Below are positions 9,801-18,403 of a stretch of 64,000 nt of DNA, one piece after another. The position numbers and the translations under genes were made by a program. The stretch lies in the NCBI RefSeq assembly GCF_007997015.1, contig NZ_VOSM01000003.1, positions 555,310-619,309 on the forward strand. The letters are read 5' to 3'. Source of the stretch: Lujinxingia vulgaris. Lineage in GTDB: Bacteria > Myxococcota_A > Bradymonadia > Bradymonadales > Bradymonadaceae. A model generated the notes under the pieces. It was not told the DNA's origin, searched no databases, and saw only the letters and a list, made by a program, of their open reading frames with translations. Position 1 is the stretch's first letter; the number at the start of each line of letters is the position of its first letter.

Positions 9801-9831
9801 AAGCCCCCGCAGCGTGCCGCTGCGGGGGCTT
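9801..9831. terminator. bidirectional rho-independent terminator
   Basis: The stem AGCCCCCGCAGCG / CGCTGCGGGGGCT closes a three-base loop. It has A-rich sequence on the left and TTTTTGTG on the right, so it works on both strands. It sits between the convergent SEC-C gene (plus) and sulfatase-like gene (minus). Confidence 0.9.
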
Positions 9832-9898
9832 TTTGTGCTTGGGAGGCCAGGCCTATCGACGACCCGGCGCGCCTGAACGGCGCGCCTGCAAACCCCTA

Positions 9899-12385
9899 TC
9901 AATCGACCTGGCTGACCTTCTCCCAGAAGCCCGCAGCCACATTGGTCGGCACGCCCCAGCGCTCCTTATCCCAACGCGCGCGGTGCGCACGGAACCACCC
10001 CACCGAGTCCTGCATCCAGCGGCTGGCCAGCGGATGCTCCTCGGCCACATCGTTGAGTTCTTGCACGTCCTCGCTGCGGTCGTAGAGCTTAAACTGCCCG
10101 GCGCGCAGGTAGATCTTCCACTGCGCGGCCTGCATCCCGTAATGAAGCTGGTACTGCGTTGCCACCGCCGGGCTGGGGTAGCCGCCGTGCTGGCCATACA
10201 TGTAGGGCAAAAGGTTCATCCCCTGCTTGTCTTCCGGATGCTCCAGCCCCAGGAGCGCAGTCACCGTGGGCAACACATCGACCACGTCAGCGCCGGCCTT
10301 AACCACGCGCCCCTGCGGCAACTTCGGGTAATGGAAAATCAGCGGCACGTGCACCATCTCCTGATGCACATTATGGCCGTGCCCCACGCTGCCATGCTCC
10401 CAGAACTCCTCGCCATGGTCCGAGGTGACCACGACCAAGGTGTCATCCCAGATGCCCAGGCGCTCCAGCTCGGCGCGCAGATGACCGAAGGCGTTGTCGT
10501 TGTAGGTGACCTCGTTTTTGTAGAGGTTGATGATGCGCTCTTTGTCGCGATCGGTCACCGGCAGCTTCTTGCCCTTCACAAGCCCCAGGTCCTCGCCGGA
10601 GATGTAGCGCTGGAAACGCCCGTTATAAGGCTCGGTGTCGTAGAGACCGATGTACTCCTCGTGGCGCCGGTACGTGACGTGGGGGTCGATCGTACCCAGA
10701 TACAGAAAGAAGGGGTGCACCAGGTTCGACTCCACCCAGCGCAGGCCCTGATTTGCCATGAACATCCCGTCGAGGGCGGTCTGCTCGTGGATGTTGTTCT
10801 GGTATTCATCCCAGGCCCGCCGCAGGTTGAGCAGGTGCGAGGCGTAGCCGTTGCTGGAGTACATCGCCGTGCGGTAGTCGGCGTCTTTGAAGAACTGCTG
10901 AATCACGCGCACGTCATCGCGCACCTTCCCACGGCCGGCCACGCCGTGGCGGTTCGGATACAGGCCCGAGAAGAGCGAAGCGTGGCTGGCCCGCGACTCC
11001 GTGCCCTGCACATAGGCCAGCTCAAAGCTCACGCCCTCATCGGCCAGGCGCTTGAGGTTGGGCGCCTGAACGTTGGTCTCGAAATGAATCGGGAGATAGT
11101 CTGCGCGCAGCGTATCGATCACCCAGAAGAGCACGTAACGCGGCGGCTCAATCGTCTCCGGCATCTCCGGCAGCGTTCCCTCACGCACAACCTGAGCGCT
11201 CTTGATCGTCATCGCCTCCTTGCACCCCTCCCCGGCGAAGATCTCCAGGCGAGTGATGGCGTCTTCGCTCATGGGCAACTTCCAGCTGGTGGTCTGGGCG
11301 TCGCCGCGCCCCTTCACCAGCGCGCGGGCGTCATCGAGAACCTGCGTCACCTCGCCCTGCCCCGCCTCGCGCTCCAGGCGCACGCGGGGGCCGCAGCCCG
11401 GTGCAGCTTCAACCTCGAGCTGCACATGGGCATCCTGATGCGCCCACACAAGCCAGGAGAGCCCCTGCCCGGCTTCCAGCGCAACCTCGCCCTGCCCCAG
11501 GTTATGCTGATGCGGTTCCGGGCTCGGAGCGCTGACGTCTTTCTGTGCCACCTCGGGCGTCTCGGCAGCCCCGGAGTCTGCAACCGCGGCAGCGCCCGCA
11601 CCTTCGGCGCCTACGGCTGCACCGCTCTCAGCTCCCGCTTCGGCTGCGACGCCGGACTTCGCCGGACCCTCGGCAACCTCTTGAGACTCGGCCAGGTCTT
11701 CGACCGCAACATCCTCGGGCAGCGCATCGCCCAGACGAGCCCAGGCAAAGCCACCGCCGGAGAGCTGCCCGTCGACGCGGCCCATGTTGGAGAAGCTCAG
11801 CACAATGGCGTTATCAGCCCGCACTGGCGCGCCCGTCAGGGGCAGACGTAAGGTCTGCCACCCCTCTTCCAGCGCCACCTGTTCGAGGCGATGCCCGTTG
11901 ATCGTGATCTGAAGATCATTATGCCCCCGCGCCGGACTGAAGACGCGCAGCGCGAGCTCGGCGATCTCACCGCTCGGGGCCGGAAGCCAGATGCGCGCCT
12001 CTCGCCCTTTGGTCGCCGAGAGCATCCCACCATCCACCTCGGCGCCCACAATCCATTCGCGACCGTGGTTGCCGTGGATGTAGCGCATGAAGTCCGGCTC
12101 CCGCGCGTCGATCCAGTAGGCGCGCGCGTCATCCTTTACGCTGACGCGGTGGGCAAGGGGCCGGTTCTGCAGAAGATCAAAAGAGGTGTAGTGCTCGCCA
12201 TCCAGGTCGGGCAGCGGCGGATCAAGCTCCGGTGCGCCGCTTGTCGGCGCGACGGTCGGATCGGCGACGCGCTCCAGATTCTGGCGCGCCTCCGAGGCCT
12301 GCTCGGGCGAACGGCTGCTGCAGGCCAGCGGAGCGCCGGCGACGAACACAAGGGTGGCGAACGCAAGCCCGTGGGGCCACTTCAT
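9899..12385 (-). CDS. sulfatase-fold lipoprotein (alkaline-phosphatase superfamily)
   Basis: This 828-residue protein has a signal peptide with lipobox P-L-A-C near residue 22, so it is probably a lipoprotein. The first 400 residues hold Ala/Glu-rich linkers and beta-rich segments (for example around W-I-V-G-A-E-V-D-G-G) that may bind a ligand. The C-terminal half is a sulfatase-type domain: FWVIDTLRADYL, HASLFSGLYPNRHG, IDPHVTY and TSDHGEEFWEHG supply metal ligands. The formylglycine motif C-x-P-x-R is replaced by S-R-A-S-H, so it may be a Ser-type sulfatase, a phosphotransferase or phosphodiesterase relative, or inactive. The start at 12385 (MKWPHG) gives a normal signal peptide; an ATG at 12394 is the alternative. 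The preceding gene is the Cys-rich lipoprotein. Confidence 0.82.
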   Translation of the reverse strand: MKWPHGLAFATLVFVAGAPLACSSRSPEQASEARQNLERVADPTVAPTSGAPELDPPLPDLDGEHYTSFDLLQNRPLAHRVSVKDDARAYWIDAREPDFMRYIHGNHGREWIVGAEVDGGMLSATKGREARIWLPAPSGEIAELALRVFSPARGHNDLQITINGHRLEQVALEEGWQTLRLPLTGAPVRADNAIVLSFSNMGRVDGQLSGGGFAWARLGDALPEDVAVEDLAESQEVAEGPAKSGVAAEAGAESGAAVGAEGAGAAAVADSGAAETPEVAQKDVSAPSPEPHQHNLGQGEVALEAGQGLSWLVWAHQDAHVQLEVEAAPGCGPRVRLEREAGQGEVTQVLDDARALVKGRGDAQTTSWKLPMSEDAITRLEIFAGEGCKEAMTIKSAQVVREGTLPEMPETIEPPRYVLFWVIDTLRADYLPIHFETNVQAPNLKRLADEGVSFELAYVQGTESRASHASLFSGLYPNRHGVAGRGKVRDDVRVIQQFFKDADYRTAMYSSNGYASHLLNLRRAWDEYQNNIHEQTALDGMFMANQGLRWVESNLVHPFFLYLGTIDPHVTYRRHEEYIGLYDTEPYNGRFQRYISGEDLGLVKGKKLPVTDRDKERIINLYKNEVTYNDNAFGHLRAELERLGIWDDTLVVVTSDHGEEFWEHGSVGHGHNVHQEMVHVPLIFHYPKLPQGRVVKAGADVVDVLPTVTALLGLEHPEDKQGMNLLPYMYGQHGGYPSPAVATQYQLHYGMQAAQWKIYLRAGQFKLYDRSEDVQELNDVAEEHPLASRWMQDSVGWFRAHRARWDKERWGVPTNVAAGFWEKVSQVD

Positions 12386-12418
12386 CGATGTCATGATCGG
12401 ATCTTGGGAAAGGAAGGG

Positions 12419-12446
12419 GCGCGCGGCGCCGGCAGGCGCCGCGCGC
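12419..12446 (-). terminator. terminator-like hairpin after the Cys-rich lipoprotein gene
   Basis: A perfect 12-base stem (GCGCGCGGCGCC and its complement) with a four-base loop lies seven bases after the stop of the Cys-rich gene and before the start of the sulfatase-like gene. It has no T-tract, so termination may be partial. Confidence 0.45.
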
Positions 12447-12453
12447 GAGTGCC

Positions 12454-14964
12454 TTAGTTTTGAAGCGTCGTGCGGTTAAAGCTGGTGGTCACCAGACCGG
12501 CACGCCGAAGCCCCACGCCGCTGGAGCGCACGAGGTCATCGATGCTGACCGTGGTGCGGATGGCATCGACAAGGATCGTGCCGCCCGTAAAGAGGTCTTC
12601 GCGCCCCTGAGGGGGCTGCGGCACAGCGACGCTGTGGCTGAACTCACCGTTATTACCCTCGGCGCCCATCGACCACACATCCCAGCTGCGCTCCTCGCCG
12701 ACCATGCGCACCCGGTAGATCGGGCCGGCGTCGGCATCGATCGCGATGGTGCGTTGACCGCGGTTGGCGCTGAGCACCGAGGCGCCCGGGAAGGTGCCCA
12801 GGCGAGTGGCGGTGTTGAGCGTCTGCCCGTTCCACAGCGCGGCGGAGAAGTCCGTGGCGAGCGCGTCGCCCTCGGCGCTGAACGCCAGCGCGAGCAAGGC
12901 GTAACGCCCACCCACGGTCGCGCCGTAAGGCGGCGCCATAAAGAGCGTGCGCGCGTCGGGGCGACCGTCGCCATCATCATCGGTGGTGGCGCTGATGCCC
13001 ATCGGCACAAAGCCCGGACCTTCGAGTTGCACGCCACCCACGAGCACCGCCAGCGACGCCGCCTCATCGCCGAGCTGCGGGAAGTTCGAGATCTCCACCG
13101 CCGTCGAGAGGCGCTGACGCACCGAGGGCACCAGATCTTCTTCGGGGAAGTTGTTGTAATCCGGGAGCCACTCGCTGGTGTCGCCGTTTCCGTTGATATC
13201 GGGAAGATCCAGCGCGCGCGGCAGCGACTCCAGGACCATCGGTTGCTGGTCGTGATCAAAGCGGCTGAAGAGGGGCAAAAGCGTGCCGATCGCCGCGTTC
13301 ACGTTGTCGGGCGGTGAGGAGAAAAGTCCAATGAGATCACTGGCAGGCACCTGGCCGGCCAGGCCCCAGGCCAGTCGCGCGCCGCCTGCAGATTGCACGT
13401 AATAGGTCTGCTTACCCTCGACCTGCAGCCCGAAGACGCTGCCATAGGCAATGACCCCGCCCGGCAAAGGCACGTCGGCGCCCCCAAGACCCGGGATTGA
13501 GAAGTCGGTCACAAAGGAGTCGCCCAGAAGACGCGTCAGATCGAGGTCCAGAAGGTCGCCGGCGATGCTCGCTCCGGCCAGCCCCAGGTTGATGTCGCCA
13601 GACGTGTTGAGCTGGCTCAGGTCAAAGGAGCCAGTAAGCCCGGCGGCCGGGCCGTTGCCCGAGCGCGGTGAGACCGGCAGACGCACGTCGCGCGCCTGAA
13701 CACCCTGCACCGTCAGGTAGTTGTAGTTGTTGTGGAAGACCGAGACCGTGTAGGCGCCCTCGACCCGCTCAAAGGTGGCGAGGCCGCCGGCGTCGGTTGT
13801 GGCGACCTGGTCGCCAAGCTCCACCCGCGCGCCGCTGATCGGGCGGCCGGTCTCCATATCCTGCGCGACCACGCGGATAACATCGACCGGCACCAGACCG
13901 CTGTTGCTGAATTCGGCGTCACCGTCGCACTGAATCGGGTCGCCCGTGGCCAGCGTCGCCGTGACCAGGGTGGTCCCGGCGGTGGTGCCCCCTACAAGAT
14001 CGCGCCCGTCGATCGAGGCGACATCCGGCGCGCTGGAGCTCCACATAAAGTCGGCGGCTACGCCGTTGCCCTCCTCATCGAAGGCAAAGGCCTCCAGGCG
14101 CACGCGCTCGTTCGGCGCGATAAGACCGCCCTCGGTGATGACCACACATGAGAAGGTCAGCGGCGGGTCGATGCACTGACCGTTGTCGCAGAGCTGGCCT
14201 TCCCCACAGGTGTCATTGCCGCGGCAGAGGCGCTCCTGACAGTAGCCCCCGACGCACTCTGCCCGGGGACCACACTGGGCATCATCGGTGCACTCCGGGG
14301 TAAACTGGCACACTCCGGCAATGCATTGCTCCTGCTCACCGCAGTCGTCATCAAAGGTGCAATCGGGGCGCTCGACGCAGCTCTCTTCGACGCACACCTC
14401 GGAGGGGCGACACTGCGCGTCGCTCTCGCACTCCGGCCCGGCCACACACTCGCCGGCCTGGCAGACCTGGGTATCGGCACACTCCGCGTCGATCTCACAG
14501 CCGCGGCATTGCCCCTCGTCGCAGATCAGCCCGTCGCACTCAGCGTCGCTCTCGCAGACCTCTGCCACGCAACGGCACCCCAGCTGAACCTCGCCCTCAT
14601 CGCAGGTCACCGGGCAGTCTTGCGCCACACACTCACCCACCTCGGTGTCGCAGATCGACTGCACGCACGCGTCGCCTGCGCTCTCGCACTGGCCGCTACC
14701 GCAATCCAGATCATCTTCGCAGAGGATGGGCTCAACGTCGGGTTCATCGCCGTCAGGCTCTTCGCTGTCGGGAAGATCGACGTCGGGCAGATCATCGCTC
14801 ACGCAGATCTGCCCGATGCACTGCCCTCCTTCGGGACATTGACTATCGGTCTCGCAACGCTGTCCGATTTCGGTGCGGCCACAGGCGGCCGCCATCACAC
14901 AGAGCGCGGCGATCATCGCGGCGCGCGTCATGGAAGAGAAGGAGGTCTTTGGGAGCGAGATCAT
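12454..14964 (-). CDS. large Cys-rich repeat lipoprotein with Ig-like and carboxypeptidase-regulatory-like domains
   Basis: This 836-residue secreted lipoprotein has a signal segment ending in the lipobox A-A-A-C-G near residue 28. Residues 30-275 contain about ten short disulfide-rich repeats of the form C-x-x-D-x-x-C-x-x-G-x-x-C-x-x-G-x-C, interrupted by an Asp/Glu/Pro-rich stretch. This architecture is frequent in surface proteins of Myxococcota and Bradymonadota. A bacterial Ig-like domain follows (F-M-W-S-S-S-A-P-D-V-A-S-I), then a carboxypeptidase regulatory-like fold (G-R-P-I-S-G-A-R-V-E-L) and a long C-terminal beta-rich region. Adhesion, ligand binding or a structural envelope role is possible, but none is shown. 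A second Met at residue 12 is an alternative start. The sulfatase-like lipoprotein lies downstream across a hairpin. Confidence 0.75.
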   Translation of the reverse strand: MISLPKTSFSSMTRAAMIAALCVMAAACGRTEIGQRCETDSQCPEGGQCIGQICVSDDLPDVDLPDSEEPDGDEPDVEPILCEDDLDCGSGQCESAGDACVQSICDTEVGECVAQDCPVTCDEGEVQLGCRCVAEVCESDAECDGLICDEGQCRGCEIDAECADTQVCQAGECVAGPECESDAQCRPSEVCVEESCVERPDCTFDDDCGEQEQCIAGVCQFTPECTDDAQCGPRAECVGGYCQERLCRGNDTCGEGQLCDNGQCIDPPLTFSCVVITEGGLIAPNERVRLEAFAFDEEGNGVAADFMWSSSAPDVASIDGRDLVGGTTAGTTLVTATLATGDPIQCDGDAEFSNSGLVPVDVIRVVAQDMETGRPISGARVELGDQVATTDAGGLATFERVEGAYTVSVFHNNYNYLTVQGVQARDVRLPVSPRSGNGPAAGLTGSFDLSQLNTSGDINLGLAGASIAGDLLDLDLTRLLGDSFVTDFSIPGLGGADVPLPGGVIAYGSVFGLQVEGKQTYYVQSAGGARLAWGLAGQVPASDLIGLFSSPPDNVNAAIGTLLPLFSRFDHDQQPMVLESLPRALDLPDINGNGDTSEWLPDYNNFPEEDLVPSVRQRLSTAVEISNFPQLGDEAASLAVLVGGVQLEGPGFVPMGISATTDDDGDGRPDARTLFMAPPYGATVGGRYALLALAFSAEGDALATDFSAALWNGQTLNTATRLGTFPGASVLSANRGQRTIAIDADAGPIYRVRMVGEERSWDVWSMGAEGNNGEFSHSVAVPQPPQGREDLFTGGTILVDAIRTTVSIDDLVRSSGVGLRRAGLVTTSFNRTTLQN

Positions 14965-15065
14965 GGGTCAGGGGCCTGGGATGATTGGGTCAAGTTGGGC
15001 GCGTGAGCCCGAGTGTAGTGAAGTTGGCCGGAGCGATCCAAACGACGCCCCACGTCCGGGTGCGA

Positions 15066-15650
15066 TTAACCCTCGAAACGAAAGCGCTTGCTGCGCGCGA
15101 GCTGACGTTCGCGCCGCAGCGCGTAGCGCGCGATGGCGTGTTTATGCGGCTGAGAGATCGCGCGAAACACAAAAGCCGTGCCGCTGCGCTCACCATCCTC
15201 ATCGACGCGCACCACCTCACCGATGGCCAGAATCTCGGGACTGTGCAGGCTGGGGATCTGCACGCGAATTTCGGCCAGGTCACCGAGCGACCACGGTCCA
15301 TATTCGTCGCCCGCGGCCAGCCACATGCCCTGGTCGTTGAGCTCCACCCAGCGGGAGTTGAGCCCGGCCTCGTTATGGGACTCAATGAGGCGTTGCAGCT
15401 CGGTGATCTGCTGACGCATCGCGCGCAGCTCGTTGAGCGCGAAGACCATCTCGCGAGAGAGATCGTCGGCATGATCGCGCCAGTCGAGCGCGTCGTGCAT
15501 CACCCCGTCGCTCTCCAGGACGGCCGCATCGAGGATGCGCGCCTCCAGCGCCTCCACGTCATCGGCAGTCACGGGGGTCACCTGACAGGGGAGAAGACTA
15601 CGCACACGCACAGAACTGCGACGCTCCGCGCCGGTTTTTTCGCTCATCAT
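15066..15650 (-). CDS. PilZ-domain protein with central coiled coil
   Basis: This 194-residue soluble protein starts with R-R-S-S-V-R-V-R, matching the arginine motif that precedes PilZ domains. It later has E-L-N-D-Q-G-M-W-L, a variant of the D/N-x-S-x-x-G c-di-GMP-binding motif. Between them lies a helical, heptad-like stretch of about 70 residues (A-L-N-E-L-R-A-M-R-Q-Q-I-T-E-L), so the PilZ fold appears interrupted by a coiled coil. It may sense c-di-GMP and signal by dimerisation; loss of the consensus Ser makes binding uncertain. Two adjacent ATGs (15650 and 15647) are possible starts, with GAGGGA just upstream. It appears to be a single gene between the kinase gene and the Cys-rich lipoprotein. 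Confidence 0.72.
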   Translation of the reverse strand: MMSEKTGAERRSSVRVRSLLPCQVTPVTADDVEALEARILDAAVLESDGVMHDALDWRDHADDLSREMVFALNELRAMRQQITELQRLIESHNEAGLNSRWVELNDQGMWLAAGDEYGPWSLGDLAEIRVQIPSLHSPEILAIGEVVRVDEDGERSGTAFVFRAISQPHKHAIARYALRRERQLARSKRFRFEG

Positions 15651-15778
15651 ATCATCCCTCGGGTCCTGAATGCCGCCTTATGGGTCGGTTCCCGCGAAAA
15701 GGCGGCGTCATTGCGGGCACTTGCGCCCTCCAGACTACACCAGCCTACAGCCCGGGCAACTTGTTCTGCGCGGCAGGC

Positions 15779-18205
15779 TCACGGACGAAAGGTCAGCGAG
15801 GCGACATCGTCGCTGCTCACGCGCACGCGCCGGGTCTCGGAGTAGCGCTTCAGGGTGGTGAAGTAGACGCGCACGTCGTACTGCCCGGGCGCGAGCGCGT
15901 GGCCGTTGAGGCGAGGACTGCTGGCGACGAGCGCCCCGTCGACGTAGATGCGCGCCTCATCGGTGCCTTCGACCCGCACGTTGAGCCGGCCGGACGCGGC
16001 TTCCGCCGGCGCACCGCCGCCGAGCTCCCAGATGTTGAGCGCCTCGGCGGAGGCGCGCTCCTCCGATGCCGCAGGCTTTTGCGCAGCCCGACGCCGCCGC
16101 GGAGCGCGGCGCTCTTTCGATCGGGCGGGTGCGCTGGCCACCTCTTCTGCGGGCTCCTCGGGAAGATCGAAGCTCAGGTGAACCTCGCGCACTCGAGGGT
16201 CATCTTCACCCCAGATGATCTCTTGCTGTTGAGGCTCGGCACCCTCAAATTCCGCATAGACTTTATGATCTTCGTCGCGTGCCAGCCCCATCGCCGTCAC
16301 CGGCGATTCGCCCAGAAGATCGCCGTCCACATAGACGCTGGCGCCGGGCGGTGAGGTGGTGATCTTCAGGATGCCCCCCAGTGCCTCGAGTTGAACCACG
16401 ACCGGGGGCATCTCGGCCTCGGCCACCAGGTTGAGCTCGCTGACATCGTAGCCGTCGCGCTCAAAACGCAGCGCGTAGCCTCGCCCCACCCGAAGCTCGT
16501 TCAGCGTTGTGGGCGTCGCCCCCACAAAAGCATCATCGAGGTAGACCCGCGCGTTGGCGGGCTCCGTCGACACCATCAGATCGGTATGCGTCGCCGCGGC
16601 CGGCGCGCTTGCGGCAGCGACCTGCTCGGAAGAAGCCTCTTCAGCACCACCACTGAGCGTCACGCCGGCCACGCCCACCACGCCAATGGCCAGCAGCGCG
16701 AGCGCCGCGCCCACCAGGTGCGGCCGCGTGCGAATCAACCTGTCAATGCGGGCCTTCAACGGAGCCTGCGCCGCAGCGCGCGGCTGCGTGCCGCGCACGC
16801 TCTGGCGAGCAGACGGCTTCGGTGCTGGCTCAGGAGAAGTTGGCGCCGTGCTCAGCGAAGCGCCAAAGCCCACCTGAGCTTTTTGCCTTCTCTCAACAGC
16901 CGGATTGGCCGCGGTGGGCACCGCTTTGGAGTCTGCCAGCAGGCGCGCCGGGGGGCGCGCCTCGCGGGTCATCACATCGTCGGGGTACACAACCTCCTGC
17001 GCGCCGGAGCGAAGCGCCGGGCGATCTTCAGTGGTCTCGACCCCATCGTGCTCGCTCCAATCCACAAGCGCTGTGGCCGCGTCGGCCTCCAGATCATCAT
17101 GCTCATCGTCGCGCATAAAGATCTGGGTGTGGGCGTCTTCGGCAAACCCGCCATCATCCTCAAGCCCACCGCCCTCAAGCTCGGCCGCGCGCGCGTCGAA
17201 GATCACGCTGTGCTGGCTGGCTTCAAACTCGCCGCGCTGCATCGCTTCAAAACCGGCCGCCCGCGTCTCTTCAGGAAGATGCGCGTCGAGGTAGCCGCGC
17301 ACAAAGTCGGCCATCTCCATCCGCCCCATCGCCGGAAGCTCGCGGCGGGCCACCTCGGCAAGATCCCGGCGCAGCTCCAGGGCGCTGGTGTAACGCAGCT
17401 CCGGGTTTCGCATCAGCGCGCGGCGAATCACCGCGACCAGCCCCGGCGAGAGGTCCGGGACAACTTCTTCGATCGGCGGGAAGTCGGCCTGGCGCACCGC
17501 GCGCAGCAGATCGCCATCGGGCACGCGATCGAAAGGATGCTCCCCGCTGAGCACCTCGTAGAGCACCATCCCCAGCGCGTACACGTCGGTGCGGCCGTCG
17601 ATATGATGGCCCAGCGCCTGCTCCGGGCTCATATAGTAGAACTTGCCCTTGATGATGCCGGCCTGGGTCTGCTCGGCGCGCATCCGCGCTTTGGCGATGC
17701 CGAAGTCGACGAGTTTGACCTCGCCATCCACGCTGAGCATCACGTTTTGCGGCGACACATCGCGGTGCACCAGCTCCAGGGGTTTGCGGTCGGGCCCGAG
17801 CTTCGTATGGGCGTAGTGCAGGGCTTCGGCGACCTCCATCGCCACATAGACCGCCACCTCGGTAGGCAGCTGGCGATGCTGGCGTTGCACCCGCTCGGAG
17901 AGCTCATGGAGGTCGAGCCCATCGATAAACTCCATGGCGATGTAGTACTGGCCACCGACCACCCCCAGATCAAAGATCTGGCCGATGTTGGCGTGGTTAA
18001 GCTGCACCACCAGCTTGGCCTCATCGATGAGCATCGAGGCAAACTCGCTGTCTTCGGAGAACTGCCGGTGCAGGCGCTTGATCGCCAGCACCTTGGCAAA
18101 CCCGTCGACGCCATCTGTGCGCGCTTTAAAGATCTCGGCCATCCCTCCCACAGCGAGGCGCTGGAGCAGGGTGTACTTGCCAAATTTCTCACCGGTTTCT
18201 ATCAT
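15779..18205 (-). CDS. membrane Ser/Thr protein kinase with PEGA sensor tail (kinase 1)
   Basis: This 808-residue eukaryote-like kinase has its catalytic domain at about residues 10-280: glycine loop LAVGGMAEIFKA, invariant Lys in V-L-A-I-K-R, H-R-D-V-S-P-Q-N catalytic loop, D-F-G-I-A-K and Y-M-S-P-E-Q-A. A disordered acidic and Pro-rich linker follows. One membrane helix (L-V-G-A-A-L-A-L-L-A-I-G-V-V-G) leads into an extracytoplasmic tail of three PEGA-like beta domains (for example S-T-E-P-A-N-A-R-V-Y-L-D and S-P-P-G-A-S-V-Y-V-D-G), which usually bind envelope components. I chose the ATG at 18205 because the kinase fold starts directly after it; a start at 18271 would add 22 unlikely residues. 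It is divergent from the FHA-sigma54 activator, which suggests one phosphosignalling module. Confidence 0.9.
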   Translation of the reverse strand: MIETGEKFGKYTLLQRLAVGGMAEIFKARTDGVDGFAKVLAIKRLHRQFSEDSEFASMLIDEAKLVVQLNHANIGQIFDLGVVGGQYYIAMEFIDGLDLHELSERVQRQHRQLPTEVAVYVAMEVAEALHYAHTKLGPDRKPLELVHRDVSPQNVMLSVDGEVKLVDFGIAKARMRAEQTQAGIIKGKFYYMSPEQALGHHIDGRTDVYALGMVLYEVLSGEHPFDRVPDGDLLRAVRQADFPPIEEVVPDLSPGLVAVIRRALMRNPELRYTSALELRRDLAEVARRELPAMGRMEMADFVRGYLDAHLPEETRAAGFEAMQRGEFEASQHSVIFDARAAELEGGGLEDDGGFAEDAHTQIFMRDDEHDDLEADAATALVDWSEHDGVETTEDRPALRSGAQEVVYPDDVMTREARPPARLLADSKAVPTAANPAVERRQKAQVGFGASLSTAPTSPEPAPKPSARQSVRGTQPRAAAQAPLKARIDRLIRTRPHLVGAALALLAIGVVGVAGVTLSGGAEEASSEQVAAASAPAAATHTDLMVSTEPANARVYLDDAFVGATPTTLNELRVGRGYALRFERDGYDVSELNLVAEAEMPPVVVQLEALGGILKITTSPPGASVYVDGDLLGESPVTAMGLARDEDHKVYAEFEGAEPQQQEIIWGEDDPRVREVHLSFDLPEEPAEEVASAPARSKERRAPRRRRAAQKPAASEERASAEALNIWELGGGAPAEAASGRLNVRVEGTDEARIYVDGALVASSPRLNGHALAPGQYDVRVYFTTLKRYSETRRVRVSSDDVASLTFRP

Positions 18206-18403
18206 GACGACTTCGGATTCAGGGCCAGGGAACGGGCCGTCATTGTGGCGTATTTTGCTCACCAAGACCACCCGTTTCCTTCCCCCTGCCGCTGATAAGG
18301 TTGGCCGCTGGCCCCCACTTCAGCCCTCTCGACCATTTCCCCGTCGCGACCCTCTGACCCATGTTGGAGGGCCGCGCGTCCTTGCAGCCCGTGTCGAGGC
18401 CTC

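Noticed and set aside
16391..18295. Long plus-strand open frame opposite kinase 1
   Set aside because: The opposite strand has unambiguous kinase motifs, so this is a codon-bias shadow. The same applies to long frames at 4825-7041, 9833-11851 and 25372-27552.
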